DNA of 64,000 nucleotides from DATDAH01 sp963792205 (GCA_963792205.1 CAWBVI010000002.1:1178001-1242000); one strand, 5' to 3'; counted from the stretch's first letter, positions 16,706 through 25,438 are shown. Translations and numbers: made by a program. The notes: generated from the letters alone by a model not told the origin.

Positions 16706-18183
16706 GACTCGGGCTGCTCCCAGCCCCGGGAGCGCTCGACGGCCCGGAGCCACTGGGTGTGTTTGGCGTCGGCCTCGGTGCGGTCGACGGCGGGCTCGAA
16801 CTGCCGGTCGAGCTGCCACGCCGCGGTGACCTCGTCGACGCCGGACCAGACCCCCTCGGCCAGGCCGGCCAGGTAGGCGGCACCGAAGGCTGTGGTCTCC
16901 TGGTTGCGCGGCCGAGCGACGGGGACGCCGACCTGGTCGGCCTGGAGCTGGAGGAGCACGTCCATCGCCGCCGCGCCGCCGTCGACCCGGAGCACCTCGA
17001 TGGTGTGCCCGGACGCGGCGGCCATGGCCTCGACCACGTCCCGGGTCTGGTACGCCATCGCCTCGACGACGGCCCGAGCCAGGTGCGCCTTGCTCGTCCC
17101 CCGGGTGAGCCCGACGATCGTTCCCCGGGCCCACGGGTCCCACCAGGGGCTCCCCAGGCCGGTGAAGGCCGGTACGAGGTAGACGCCCTCGGTGTCCGGG
17201 CACGACGCCGCCAGCGGGCCGGTCTCGGCCGCGTCGGCGATCAGTCCGAGCCCGTCGCGCAGCCACTGGATGGCGGCGCCGGTGACGAAGATCGATCCCT
17301 CGAGGGCGTACACCGGGTCGGCGTCGCCCAGCTGCCAGGCGATCGTGGTCAGCAGGCCGTCGACCGGCTCGGGGCAGGTGGTGCCCACGTTCATGAGGAC
17401 GAAGGAGCCCGTCCCGTAGGTGTTCTTGGTCATGCCCGGGGCGAAGCAGGCCTGGCCGAAGAGGGCGGCCTGCTGGTCCCCGGCGATCCCGCTGATCGGC
17501 AGGCCGGCGGCAACGGGGAGCCCCTCGGCGGTGCTGCCGAAGCGCCCGGACGTCGGCCGGACCTCGGGCAGGCAGGAGGCCGGGACGCCGAACAGGTCGA
17601 GGAGCTCGTCGGACCAGTGCCCTTCCCGGATGTCGTAGAGCAGGGTCCGGCTGGCGTTGCTGGGTTCGGTCGCATGGACCGCGCCGCCGGTGAGGTTCCA
17701 GAGGATCCACGCGTCGACCGTGCCGAAGGCCAGGTCGGCGTCGGCCTCGACGCCCCCCGGGCCGAGCAGCCATTCCAACTTCGATGCCGAGAAGTACGGA
17801 TCGAGGCCGAGGCCGGTCGTGCGCCGGACCAGCTCGAGGTGGCCGGCCTCGGCCAGCTCGCGGCAGCGGTCGGCCGTCCGCCGGTCCTGCCACACGATGG
17901 CCCGGTGCCGGGGCTGACCCGTGCGCCGGTCCCAGACGACGGTCGTCTCCCGCTGGTCGGTGATCCCGATGGCCGCCGCCGGCTCGTCGAGCCCCGCGAC
18001 CAGCTCGCCGAGGGTGGTGACGACCGCGGCCCAGATCTCGTTGGCGTCGTGCTCGACCAGGCCCGGGCCTGGGAAGTGCTGCGGGAACTCCCTGTACGAC
18101 CAGCCGCGGACGGACCCGGTGGGGTCGATGGCGAGCGAACGGACCCCCGTCGTCCCCGCGTCGATGGCGATCACCACGGTCAT
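16702..18183 (-). CDS. glpK: Glycerol kinase
   Basis: Phosphorylates glycerol to glycerol-3-phosphate with ATP. The 493-aa product has the family's full length, with the N-terminal phosphate motif IDAGTTGVRS, the Q-R-E-T substrate segment (GITDQRETTVVW) and the C-terminal FGGY motif region (VLRVDGGAAAMD). The ATG at 18183 is used; TAGGTT ends 9 nt upstream on the minus strand. It is divergent from pfkA with 35 bp between starts. No glycerol facilitator gene is near; glpD is at the left edge of the window. Confidence 0.96.
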   Translation of the reverse strand: MTVVIAIDAGTTGVRSLAIDPTGSVRGWSYREFPQHFPGPGLVEHDANEIWAAVVTTLGELVAGLDEPAAAIGITDQRETTVVWDRRTGQPRHRAIVWQDRRTADRCRELAEAGHLELVRRTTGLGLDPYFSASKLEWLLGPGGVEADADLAFGTVDAWILWNLTGGAVHATEPSNASRTLLYDIREGHWSDELLDLFGVPASCLPEVRPTSGRFGSTAEGLPVAAGLPISGIAGDQQAALFGQACFAPGMTKNTYGTGSFVLMNVGTTCPEPVDGLLTTIAWQLGDADPVYALEGSIFVTGAAIQWLRDGLGLIADAAETGPLAASCPDTEGVYLVPAFTGLGSPWWDPWARGTIVGLTRGTSKAHLARAVVEAMAYQTRDVVEAMAAASGHTIEVLRVDGGAAAMDVLLQLQADQVGVPVARPRNQETTAFGAAYLAGLAEGVWSGVDEVTAAWQLDRQFEPAVDRTEADAKHTQWLRAVERSRGWEQPES

Positions 18184-18218
18184 GGCCGCCTGAACCTAGT
18201 TCTCCCTAGGGTGAGGGC

Positions 18219-19253
18219 ATGAAGGTCGCGATGCTCACCGGAGGCGGGGACTGCCCCGGACTCAACGCGGTGCTCCGGGCGGTCGTCCGCAAGGGCGAGC
18301 GCCACTACGGCGACACGCTGGTCGGCTTTCGGGACGGCTGGCGCGGGGTGCTCGAGGCCGACACCGTGCCCCTCGACGTCCACGCGCTCCGCGGGACGTT
18401 GCCCCGAGGGGGGACGATCATCGGCTCGTCGCGGACCAACCCGTTCAAGGTCGACGGCGGTCCCGAGCAGGCCCTCGCCGTCCTGGCCGAGCTCGAGATC
18501 GACGCGCTGGTGGCCATCGGCGGGGAGGACACGCTCGGCGTGGCCAACCGGCTCCACGCCGAGCACGGCGTGGCCGTCGTCGGCGTGCCCAAGACCATCG
18601 ACAACGACCTCTCCGCCACCGAGGTCACCTTCGGGTTCAACACCGCGGTGCAGATCGCCACCGATGCCATCGACCGCCTCCACACCACGGCGGAGTCCCA
18701 CGACCGGGTGATGGTGGTCGAGGTGATGGGCCGTCACGCCGGCCACATCGCGGTGTGGGCCGGCATCGCCGGCGGGGCGACGATGATCCTCATCCCCGAG
18801 GAGCCCTTCGACATCGAGGCGGTCTGCGAGGCGATCGTCCACCGCCACGAGGGCGGTCGCTACGCGTCGATCGTGGTCGTCGCCGAGGGGGCGGTGCCGA
18901 AGGAAGGGACCCTCGAGCTGGTGAGCGGGGAGGTCGACCAGTTCGGCCACGTCCGCCTCGGTGGCGTGGGTCAGATCCTGGCCGACGAGATCGAGCGGCG
19001 GACCGGCTACGAGTCGCGGGTCACGATCCTGGGCCACGTCCAGCGCGGTGGCACCCCGACGGCCTACGACCGGGTCCTGTCGACCCGGTTCGGCATCGCG
19101 GCCATCGACGCCGTCCACGACGGCGCGTTCGGGTCGATGGTCGCCCTCCGGGCCGACCACATCGTGCGGGTCCCGCTGGCCGAGGCGGTGGGCGAGCTGA
19201 AGACCGTCGACCCCGACCTCTACCACGGCGTCGCCGAAGCCTTCTTCGGCTGA
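18219..19253 (+). CDS. 6-phosphofructokinase, probably pyrophosphate-dependent
   Basis: Glycolytic kinase for fructose-6-phosphate, 344 aa. It opens with MLTGGGDCPGLNAVLR. The donor-site residues are diagnostic: GGEDT at 101-105 puts Asp at 104, where ATP enzymes have Gly, and VPKTIDND has Lys at 125, where ATP enzymes usually have Gly. Both changes mark PPi-dependent enzymes such as that of Amycolatopsis methanolica (recollection). The ATG at 18219 has TAGGGT ending 6 nt upstream. A PPi enzyme would make the step reversible. ATP use by a mixed-type enzyme cannot be excluded. Confidence 0.92.
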   Translation: MKVAMLTGGGDCPGLNAVLRAVVRKGERHYGDTLVGFRDGWRGVLEADTVPLDVHALRGTLPRGGTIIGSSRTNPFKVDGGPEQALAVLAELEIDALVAIGGEDTLGVANRLHAEHGVAVVGVPKTIDNDLSATEVTFGFNTAVQIATDAIDRLHTTAESHDRVMVVEVMGRHAGHIAVWAGIAGGATMILIPEEPFDIEAVCEAIVHRHEGGRYASIVVVAEGAVPKEGTLELVSGEVDQFGHVRLGGVGQILADEIERRTGYESRVTILGHVQRGGTPTAYDRVLSTRFGIAAIDAVHDGAFGSMVALRADHIVRVPLAEAVGELKTVDPDLYHGVAEAFFG

Positions 19254-19262
19254 ACGGCGGGA

Positions 19263-19838
19263 TCAGCCGGCGTTGAGCCCGGCGTAGTCCGTCCGGGTCA
19301 CCGGGTCGTTCTGCTGGGCACCGTTCTGGTCGTTCACGGAGACGTCCTCGCCGTCGACGCGGAAGCGCACCGCGTCCACCCCGGACACCTCGGTGGCCGT
19401 GTAGACGATCTGGGCCACGGCGGCGATCGACCGCCCGCCCTCGACGGTGTTGAACTCCTCGCTGAGGTCGACGGTCAGGACGCCGTCGTCGAGGGCGGTG
19501 TCGAGCAGCAACGTGCCCGGGGGGATGGCGGAGTTGAAGCCGGGCGGGTACTCCTCGGAGGTCGTCTCGACGAGGGTGCGGACGACCCGCTCGGCCGATC
19601 GGTCCGGGACCTCGCGAGGCACCGGCTCGACCGCTTCGTCCGTGTTGACGAACCAGAGGTCGGCCTCGCGGGACGGGGGGAGGTCCTCGGGGGTGGTCGT
19701 GGTGCTCTCGGGGGTGGTCAGGAGCCCGAAGGGCACCTCGTCGGCCGTGAGCTCCTGGGGGGCGTCGTCTTCCGGGACGCCGCAGGCCCCGACGACGATG
19801 ACCGCGAGCACGGCGACGGGGACCAGGGCGCGCTTCAT
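19263..19838 (-). CDS. GerMN-domain lipoprotein (short LpqB-like)
   Basis: A 191-aa secreted lipoprotein. The N-terminus is a signal peptide with lipobox VGAC (Cys about residue 19), followed by a Thr/Pro-rich linker and a GerMN domain (IPPGTLLLDTALDDGVLTVDL, then SEEFNTVEGG). Its ATG overlaps the kinase stop by 4 bp (ATGA). Regulator-kinase-lipoprotein is the MtrA-MtrB-LpqB order, and LpqB also has GerMN, but LpqB is about 580 aa with a beta-propeller; that part is missing here. It probably modulates the kinase from outside (inference). Confidence 0.85.
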   Translation of the reverse strand: MKRALVPVAVLAVIVVGACGVPEDDAPQELTADEVPFGLLTTPESTTTTPEDLPPSREADLWFVNTDEAVEPVPREVPDRSAERVVRTLVETTSEEYPPGFNSAIPPGTLLLDTALDDGVLTVDLSEEFNTVEGGRSIAAVAQIVYTATEVSGVDAVRFRVDGEDVSVNDQNGAQQNDPVTRTDYAGLNAG

Positions 19839-21232
19839 GGTTCGACCACCGGCAACTCGACCACGAACGCCGCGCCGGGCTGACCGTCGGCCCGCCCCTC
19901 CACCCAGACCGTCCCACCGTGGAGGCGGACGTGCTCGGCCACCAGGGCGAGGCCGAGCCCGACCCCGCGGTCCTTGGTCCGGCGGCCGGCCTCGGTGCCG
20001 CGGGCGAAGCGTTCGAAGATCTTCTGGCGCACCTCTTCGGGCACCCCCGGGCCGGCGTCCTCGACGACGATGCGCACGTCGTCCCCGTCGAGGCCGACCC
20101 GCACGGCGGTCGCCCCGCCGGCGTACTTGGCGGCGTTGTCGAGGAGGTTGGCGACGACGCGCTCCATCCGGCGCTTGTCGGCCAGGATGCGGGTGCCGGC
20201 CACGTCCTCGTCGTAGTGCACGGGCACCGCCAGCGTCGACGCGGCCCCGACGGCGTGGAGGACGAGCTCGGACGGGTCGACCGAGTCGAGGTCCAGCTCT
20301 GCGGCGCCGGCCTCGAGTCGGGAGATCTCGAGCAGGTCGTTGACCAGCTGCTCGAAGCGGGCCACGTCGGCCACGAGGAGGTCGAGGGCGCTCGACGCCC
20401 GCTCGTCGAGGTCCTCGCGCCGGGCCTTGAGCACCTCGATGGACGCCGACAGGGTCATGAGGGGGGAGCGGAGCTCGTGGCTCACGTCGGAGGCGAAGCG
20501 CTCGTCCCGGGCGACCCGATCCTCGAGCGCGCTGGCCATGTCGTTGAACGACTCGGTCAGCCGGGCCAGGTCGGGGTCGTTGGGCGACTCCAGGCGGGTC
20601 TCGAGGTGGCCGCCGGCAATGGCCTCCGCCGCGGCCCCGACCTCGGCGAGGGGGAGCAGGGCCCGCCGACTGGCCCACCACCCGAGGGCCGCGCCGGTCC
20701 CGGTGGCCAACGCGGACGCGCCGACCAGGATGATGCCGAGGGTCCGGAGGGTGTCGGCCGTCTCGTCCAGGAGGACGATCTCGAAGTACGCGGCCTCGTC
20801 GGTCCCCTGCATGGTGATCCCGAAGCCGAGCTGGGGCTCGCCGTCGAGCGAGTACAGCATCTGCGCGGCACCGCCCTCCAGGACCGACTGCCGCAGGCTG
20901 AGAGGCAGCGCGGTTTCGCCGACGCGCTGGTCGGTGGTGAACCACTCGCCTTGGAAGAACAACACGGGACGGGACCCACCCGTCGTCGGGAGGTCCTGCA
21001 GCAGGCCGAGGGCGTCGACGGTGCCCTCGGCGAGCAGCCGCTCCCGCACGATGCGGGCGTTGTTGAAGAACGGAACCGAGGCCGAGGACTCTCGTTGGCG
21101 GATGAGCTGTTCGCGGCTGATGCCGAACGTGGTGGCCGCCAGGATGGCGGCGGTGAACAGGGCACCGAGCCCGAAGGCGGCGGTGACCCGGGCCCGGAGG
21201 CCGAGACGACGCTGGTAGGGGAAGCGGGCCAC
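19835..21232 (-). CDS. Sensor histidine kinase, MtrB-like
   Basis: A 465-aa membrane kinase. Transmembrane helices at about 17-37 and 163-186 flank an extracellular sensor region of some 125 residues. HAMP follows, then a dimerisation domain with phospho-acceptor H252 in SDVSHELRSPL, and an ATPase domain with N box NLLDNAAKYA, G1 DAGPGVP and G2 GVGLGLALVAEH. It lies 3 nt after the response-regulator gene and overlaps the lipoprotein gene. By gene order it resembles MtrB, which couples envelope state to growth and division; the MtrB label is by context. Confidence 0.92.
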   Translation of the reverse strand: MARFPYQRRLGLRARVTAAFGLGALFTAAILAATTFGISREQLIRQRESSASVPFFNNARIVRERLLAEGTVDALGLLQDLPTTGGSRPVLFFQGEWFTTDQRVGETALPLSLRQSVLEGGAAQMLYSLDGEPQLGFGITMQGTDEAAYFEIVLLDETADTLRTLGIILVGASALATGTGAALGWWASRRALLPLAEVGAAAEAIAGGHLETRLESPNDPDLARLTESFNDMASALEDRVARDERFASDVSHELRSPLMTLSASIEVLKARREDLDERASSALDLLVADVARFEQLVNDLLEISRLEAGAAELDLDSVDPSELVLHAVGAASTLAVPVHYDEDVAGTRILADKRRMERVVANLLDNAAKYAGGATAVRVGLDGDDVRIVVEDAGPGVPEEVRQKIFERFARGTEAGRRTKDRGVGLGLALVAEHVRLHGGTVWVEGRADGQPGAAFVVELPVVEP

Positions 21233-21235
21233 TTC

Positions 21236-21916
21236 CTACGGGCTGAGCTTGTAGCCCAGGCCTCGCACGGTCACGACATGGCGGGGGTTGGCGGGATCCG
21301 GCTCCACCTTCATGCGCAGCCGGCGCACGTGGACGTCGACGAGGCGGCCGTCGCCGAAGTAGCCATAGCCCCAGATGCGGTCGAGCAGGACCTCGCGGGA
21401 GAAGACCTTGCCGGGGTTGGAGGCCAGCTCGATGAGCAGCCGGAACTCGGTCTTGGTCAGGTGGACGATCTCGCCGGCGAGGGTGACCTCCCCCTCGTCG
21501 GGCGCGATCTCGAGGTCACCGAACTTGAGCCGGTCGACCCGGCTGTCGCTGGTGCGGGCCCGGCGCAGCAGCGCCCGGATCCGGGCCGACAGCTCCTTGG
21601 GGGCGAAGGGCTTGGTCAGGTAGTCGTCGGCCCCCGCCTCCAGGCCGGCCACCACGTCGTGGGTGTCGGCGCGGGCGGTGACCATGACGATCGGGACATC
21701 GCTCTCGCGGCGGATCGACCGGCAGACCTCGAAGCCGTCGATGCCCGGCAGCATGATGTCGATCAGCACGACATCAGCCGGCTGGGCACTGAAGGCGCTC
21801 AGGGCCTCTTCGCCGTCCTCGGCCTCGTGGACCTCCCAGCCCTCGTCCTCGAGGGCGAGCTTGACCGCGGTGCGAATGCGTTCGTCGTCCTCGACGGTCA
21901 GGATCCGGGTTCCCAC
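21236..21916 (-). CDS. OmpR-family response regulator, MtrA-like
   Basis: A 226-aa regulator. The receiver domain has the acidic pair EDD at the N-terminus, phospho-acceptor D53 (VVLIDIMLPG), T in VTARAD and the switch lysine in YLTKPF. The second half is a winged-helix OmpR DNA-binding domain (RIWGYGYFGDGRLVDVHVRR). The receiver closely resembles MtrA. The GTG at 21916 is chosen over an ATG at 21934 because CAGGCT ends 6 nt before it, matching leaderless starts nearby, and the receiver strand starts at once. It heads the regulator-kinase-lipoprotein operon. Confidence 0.93.
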   Translation of the reverse strand: MGTRILTVEDDERIRTAVKLALEDEGWEVHEAEDGEEALSAFSAQPADVVLIDIMLPGIDGFEVCRSIRRESDVPIVMVTARADTHDVVAGLEAGADDYLTKPFAPKELSARIRALLRRARTSDSRVDRLKFGDLEIAPDEGEVTLAGEIVHLTKTEFRLLIELASNPGKVFSREVLLDRIWGYGYFGDGRLVDVHVRRLRMKVEPDPANPRHVVTVRGLGYKLSP

Positions 21917-21961
21917 GCCCCCAGCCTGCCTCATGGCGGGCCGAAAACCCTTCACCCCCGG

Positions 21962-22738
21962 TCAGAAGGCGGCTCCCGCGCCCCCCAGCAGCGCCTCCAG
22001 CTCGGGATAGAGCCCCGGACCGGCCGCCAGCAGCGTGAGCGGCTCCGTCGTGCCCAACCGGCCCACCCGGGCACCGGCCTCGGCCGCGATCAGGCCCCCG
22101 GCAGCTCGGTCCCACAGCGCCAGGCCCCGTTCCCAGAAGCCATCGAGGCGGCCGGCGGCGAGCGCACACAGGTCCAACGCGGCCGACCCCGAGCGGCGGA
22201 GGTCCCGCACGCGGGGGAGCACGGTGGCCAGCACCTCCGCCTGGCGCTCCCGCACGCCCGCGTCGTAGGCGAAGCCCGTCCCGATGAGGGCGGTGGCCAG
22301 GTCGGCGGCCGCGGTCACCTGCACCGAGCGCCCGTCGAGGTGCGCGCCACCCCCGCGGGTCGCCGTGAAGCGCTCTCGGCGGGTGGCGTCGACGACCACG
22401 CCGGCCACCACCTCACCGTCGACCTCGGCGGCGATCGACACGGCGAAGGCCGGATACCCGTAGACGAAGTTGGTCGTGCCGTCGAGGGGATCGAGGATCC
22501 ACCGGACCCCGGAGGTCCCCGCCCGCTCGCCCCCTTCCTCGCCCAGCACGGCGTCGTCGGGCCGGGCGCGCAACAGGTGGTCGACCACGAGCTGCTCCGC
22601 GGCCCGGTCGACGTCGGTCACCAGGTCGGTGCGCGACGACTTGGTCTCGATGGCATCGGGCTCGGCTCCGGCCAGCAGGTCGGCCGCCGGTTCCGCGGCG
22701 GCCACCGCCAGGTCGAGCAGGGCGAGGGGATCGGGCAC
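21962..22738 (-). CDS. Inositol-1-monophosphatase family protein
   Basis: Mg-dependent, lithium-type phosphatase of 258 aa. It has GEEGG, the signature WILDPLDGTTNF (Asp 83 and 86) and the second motif WDRAAGG. Members dephosphorylate inositol phosphate, histidinol phosphate or PAP. With PimB'-like and polyprenol-P-mannose genes near, inositol for phosphatidylinositol is plausible but unproven. The GTG at 22738 (CAGCCT ends 6 nt before it) gives the usual start near DPLALLDLA; a TTG at 22774 in the same frame is an alternative with 12 more residues. Confidence 0.9.
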   Translation of the reverse strand: MPDPLALLDLAVAAAEPAADLLAGAEPDAIETKSSRTDLVTDVDRAAEQLVVDHLLRARPDDAVLGEEGGERAGTSGVRWILDPLDGTTNFVYGYPAFAVSIAAEVDGEVVAGVVVDATRRERFTATRGGGAHLDGRSVQVTAAADLATALIGTGFAYDAGVRERQAEVLATVLPRVRDLRRSGSAALDLCALAAGRLDGFWERGLALWDRAAGGLIAAEAGARVGRLGTTEPLTLLAAGPGLYPELEALLGGAGAAF

Positions 22739-22790
22739 CGGCTCAGGCTGGTCGACCGGGCGAGGCGTCGCCAACCGTTACCGTCGCCGC

Positions 22791-23795
22791 ATGGGCGTCG
22801 TCGACCTCCGGTCCGACACGATGACCCGGCCCACCGACGCCATGCGCCGGGCGATGGCCACCGCGGAGGTGGGTGACGACGGATGGGGCGAGGACCCCAC
22901 CGTCCGGCGCCTGGAAGAGGCGTTCGCGGCACGTGTGGGCAAGGCGGCGGCCCTGTTCGTCCCGTCCGGGACGATGGCCAACCAGGTCGCGCTCCGGACG
23001 CTGGCGGGGCCGGGCCAGATGGTGGTGGCCGGTCGCCGGCAGCACGTGGTCATGTCCGAGGCCGGAGCGGCCGGGATGAACGGCGGCTTCCAGCTCTACA
23101 CCGTCGACGACCCCGAGGGCCGCTTGGACCTGGCGGTGGTCCGAGAGGCCGTCCAGGGCGGGATCGGCCATTCGCCGCCCGTCGCGGCCATCGCCGTCGA
23201 GAACACCCACATGGTCTCGGGGGGCCGGGCGGTCGCCGCCGACCACCTCGACGAGCTGGCCGGTCTGGGGGTGGCCGTCCACCTCGACGGCGCCCGCCTG
23301 TTCAACGCCGCTGTGTCCCTCGGTGGCACCGTGGAGCGGCTGGCCGCTGGCGCCACGACCGTGACCTCCTGCCTGAGCAAGGGCCTCGGTGCGCCGGTCG
23401 GCTCGGTGCTGGCCGGGCCCGCCGACCTCGTCGCCGAGGCCCGTCAGCACCGTCTCCGGCTGGGGGGTGGCCTCCGCCAGGCCGGGATTCTGGCGGCCGC
23501 CGGGCTCCTCGCGCTGGACACGATGGTCGACCGCCTGGCCGACGATCACCGTCGGGCCCGCCGGCTGGCGACGGCGGCGGCCGAGCGCTTCACCGAGGGT
23601 GTCGATCCGGCGACCGTCGACACCAACGTCGTCGTCCTCCGCCACGCCGATCCGGCGGGCCTCACGGCGCACCTGGCCGCCGAAGGGGTCCTGGCCGCAC
23701 CCCTTGGCGTGGGTGCCGTGCGCTTCGTGACCCACCTCGACGTCGACGACGAGGGCATCGAGCACGCCTGTGCCGTGCTCGCCGGGGCGCCGTAG
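22791..23795 (+). CDS. ltaE: Low-specificity L-threonine aldolase
   Basis: PLP enzyme cleaving threonine or allo-threonine to glycine and acetaldehyde, 334 aa. It begins with VDLRSDTMTRPT, typical of the family. VFVPSGTMANQ-like sequence (ALFVPSGTMANQVAL), HLDGARLFNAAV and the PLP lysine K197 (SCLSKGLGAPVG) follow. TACCGT ends 6 nt before the ATG at 22791, so the transcript is probably leaderless. It is divergent from the inositol phosphatase and ends 1 nt from the convergent small membrane-protein gene. Confidence 0.93.
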   Translation: MGVVDLRSDTMTRPTDAMRRAMATAEVGDDGWGEDPTVRRLEEAFAARVGKAAALFVPSGTMANQVALRTLAGPGQMVVAGRRQHVVMSEAGAAGMNGGFQLYTVDDPEGRLDLAVVREAVQGGIGHSPPVAAIAVENTHMVSGGRAVAADHLDELAGLGVAVHLDGARLFNAAVSLGGTVERLAAGATTVTSCLSKGLGAPVGSVLAGPADLVAEARQHRLRLGGGLRQAGILAAAGLLALDTMVDRLADDHRRARRLATAAAERFTEGVDPATVDTNVVVLRHADPAGLTAHLAAEGVLAAPLGVGAVRFVTHLDVDDEGIEHACAVLAGAP

Positions 23796-23796
23796 C

Positions 23797-24060
23797 TCAC
23801 GGCGCCCGGCGCCGCCCCTCCTGGGCCCGCCACTCGGCCATCGCCTGGATGGCCAGGACGCAGATCAGCGCCGTGCCCGCAGCGGCGAGCGCGGCTCCGG
23901 CCAGGCTCCCGAGGCCGGTCTGGAGCCCGCAGTCGCCCTCGCACTGGAGGTCCACGACCGCCCACCCGATGAGCGCGCCGCACGCGCCGGCGACGAGCAC
24001 CGACACGACGGTGAGCACCCGGGCGAGCGTGGACGCCGATCCTGGCCGAACAGGCTCCAT
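23797..24060 (-). CDS. Small membrane protein with two transmembrane helices
   Basis: An 87-aa protein with hydrophobic helices at about 13-36 and 47-72 and two cysteines in the loop (LQCEGDCGLQ) that could form a disulfide outside the cell. No family is recognised. The ATG at 24060 has TACGCT ending 9 nt upstream. It is convergent with ltaE and divergent from the mannose-phosphate synthase gene. Confidence 0.65.
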   Translation of the reverse strand: MEPVRPGSASTLARVLTVVSVLVAGACGALIGWAVVDLQCEGDCGLQTGLGSLAGAALAAAGTALICVLAIQAMAEWRAQEGRRRAP

Positions 24061-24110
24061 CGGCCGGGGAGCGTACGAGGCTCAGGGCGGGGTCCGTACG
24101 ATGCGCTGCC

Positions 24111-24830
24111 GTGCGCGCCCTCCTCATCCTGCCGACCTACGAGGAGGCGGAGAACCTCGTCGAGGTCCTCGACCGGGTCCGCGACGCGTCGCCGGACACG
24201 CAGGTGCTGGTGGTCGACGACGCCAGCCCCGACGGCACGGCGGACCTGGCCGAACGGCACGGCGATGTGGTCGGCGGGGTCCAGGTCCTGCGCCGCCCCG
24301 AGAAGGCCGGCCTCGGGTCGGCCTACCGCGCCGGGTTCGGGTGGGGGCTCGAACGGGGCTTCGACGTGCTGCTCGAGATGGACTCGGACCTGTCGCACGA
24401 CCCGGCCGCCCTCCCGTCGCTCCTCGGTGCGGTGGAGCACGGTGCCGACCTGGCCATCGGGAGCCGGTACGTCCCCGGTGGGTCGATCCCCGACTGGTCG
24501 TGGCACCGCCGGCTCCTCTCCCGGTGGGGCAACCGGTACGCCGCGGGCGTGCTCGGCCTGGCGGTGAACGATTCGACGGCCGGGTTCCGGGCGTACCGGG
24601 CGACGATGCTGCGGGAGATCGAGCTCGACGACGTCCGGGCCGACGGCTACGGGTTCCAGATCGAGATGACCTACGAGGTCGTGCGCCGGGGCGGGAAGGT
24701 GGTCGAGGTGCCGATCGCCTTCGCCGACCGGCTGCGGGGCACGTCCAAGATGTCGGGCCGGATCGTGGTGGAGGCCCTCGTCCTGGTCACCTGGTGGGGG
24801 CTGCGGGACCGGGTCGTCCGTCGGGGCTGA
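24111..24830 (+). CDS. Polyprenol-monophosphomannose synthase (DPM1-like GT2)
   Basis: A 239-aa GT2 glycosyltransferase that transfers mannose from GDP-mannose to polyprenyl phosphate, making the lipid donor for mannosylation outside the membrane. Motifs: LPTYEEAENL at the start, VDDASPDGT for nucleotide binding, MDSDLSHDP as metal-binding aspartates, and GYGFQIEMTY then RLRGTSKMS of the DPM1 family. It has no C-terminal membrane domain; in mycobacteria (Ppm1) this domain may be fused to an acyltransferase. The GTG at 24111 has TACGAT ending 8 nt upstream. Confidence 0.92.
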   Translation: MRALLILPTYEEAENLVEVLDRVRDASPDTQVLVVDDASPDGTADLAERHGDVVGGVQVLRRPEKAGLGSAYRAGFGWGLERGFDVLLEMDSDLSHDPAALPSLLGAVEHGADLAIGSRYVPGGSIPDWSWHRRLLSRWGNRYAAGVLGLAVNDSTAGFRAYRATMLREIELDDVRADGYGFQIEMTYEVVRRGGKVVEVPIAFADRLRGTSKMSGRIVVEALVLVTWWGLRDRVVRRG

Positions 24831-24853
24831 TCCGCAGGCCGGACGCGAAGAGA

Positions 24854-24871
24854 CCCGGGCCGGAGCCCGGG
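24854..24871. terminator. Hairpin between convergent genes
   Basis: CCCGGGC (24854-24860), loop CGGA, GCCCGGG (24865-24871): a perfect 7-bp GC stem between the ends of the mannose-phosphate synthase gene and the LPXTG gene. No U-run follows, so it may work as a bidirectional actinobacterial-type terminator. Confidence 0.6.
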
Positions 24872-24896
24872 CCTCGACGAGTCGTTGCGGGGTCGA

Positions 24897-25376
24897 TCAG
24901 GTGTCGACGGTGACCTTGGCCGTCCGCTTGCGGGCGGTGAGGACCAGCAGCCCACCGGCGGCGACGAGGGCCACGGCCACCCGCCACAGCGTGCCGGTGC
25001 TGTCCGAGCCCGTCCGGGGGAGCGCCACGCCGGCGATGGCCCCGATGGTGAGGGTGAGCGAGTTGCCGCAGGTGTCCGACAGGGTCGCGGTGCCGGCCGA
25101 GAAGCTGGCGGGGATGGCCACCGAGCCGGAGTAGGAGCCGTCGGCGTCGGCCGTGAGCTGGCCGACCACGACGCTCTGACCGCCCTGGGTCAGGGTGAGC
25201 GTCACCGGACCGGGATCGCAGCCGGTGCCGTTGACGACGATGGAGTCGTCCACGGTCGGGGTCGGGTCGTCCACGGTGATCGTGCCCGGGTTCTCGTACT
25301 GCGCCGAGGCAGCAGGAGCGAGCAGGAGCAGGGCGGCAATCGCCACACCGACAAGTGCGAGCGAGCGTCGGATCAT
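24897..25376 (-). CDS. Secreted LPXTG cell-wall-anchored protein
   Basis: A 159-aa exported protein. A signal peptide (1-25, ending ASA) is followed by a beta-rich Ig-like domain with two cysteines (C53, C103) and then a complete sortase signal: LPRTG at 119-123, a hydrophobic helix and a positive tail (ARKRTAK). It should be attached to peptidoglycan by a sortase, none of which is in the window. GGGG lies about 9 nt before the ATG at 25376, and a promoter with a leader of some 60 nt is visible, unlike the leaderless neighbours. Its role is unknown; it may be an abundant surface protein. Confidence 0.85.
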   Translation of the reverse strand: MIRRSLALVGVAIAALLLLAPAASAQYENPGTITVDDPTPTVDDSIVVNGTGCDPGPVTLTLTQGGQSVVVGQLTADADGSYSGSVAIPASFSAGTATLSDTCGNSLTLTIGAIAGVALPRTGSDSTGTLWRVAVALVAAGGLLVLTARKRTAKVTVDT

Positions 25377-25438
25377 GTGGATTTCCCCTTCGGCTACGGA
25401 CCTGAGCTGGCGCAGATCATGACCCTGTGCGGGTCTGG

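Noticed and set aside
18219..19253. Ordinary ATP-dependent PfkA
   Set aside because: Asp104 and Lys125 are the residues of PPi enzymes; ATP enzymes have Gly at both.
19919..22876. A 985-codon open frame on the plus strand across kinase, regulator and phosphatase genes
   Set aside because: It is antisense to four well-identified genes and its translation is low-complexity Gly/Asp/Val-rich sequence without a family.
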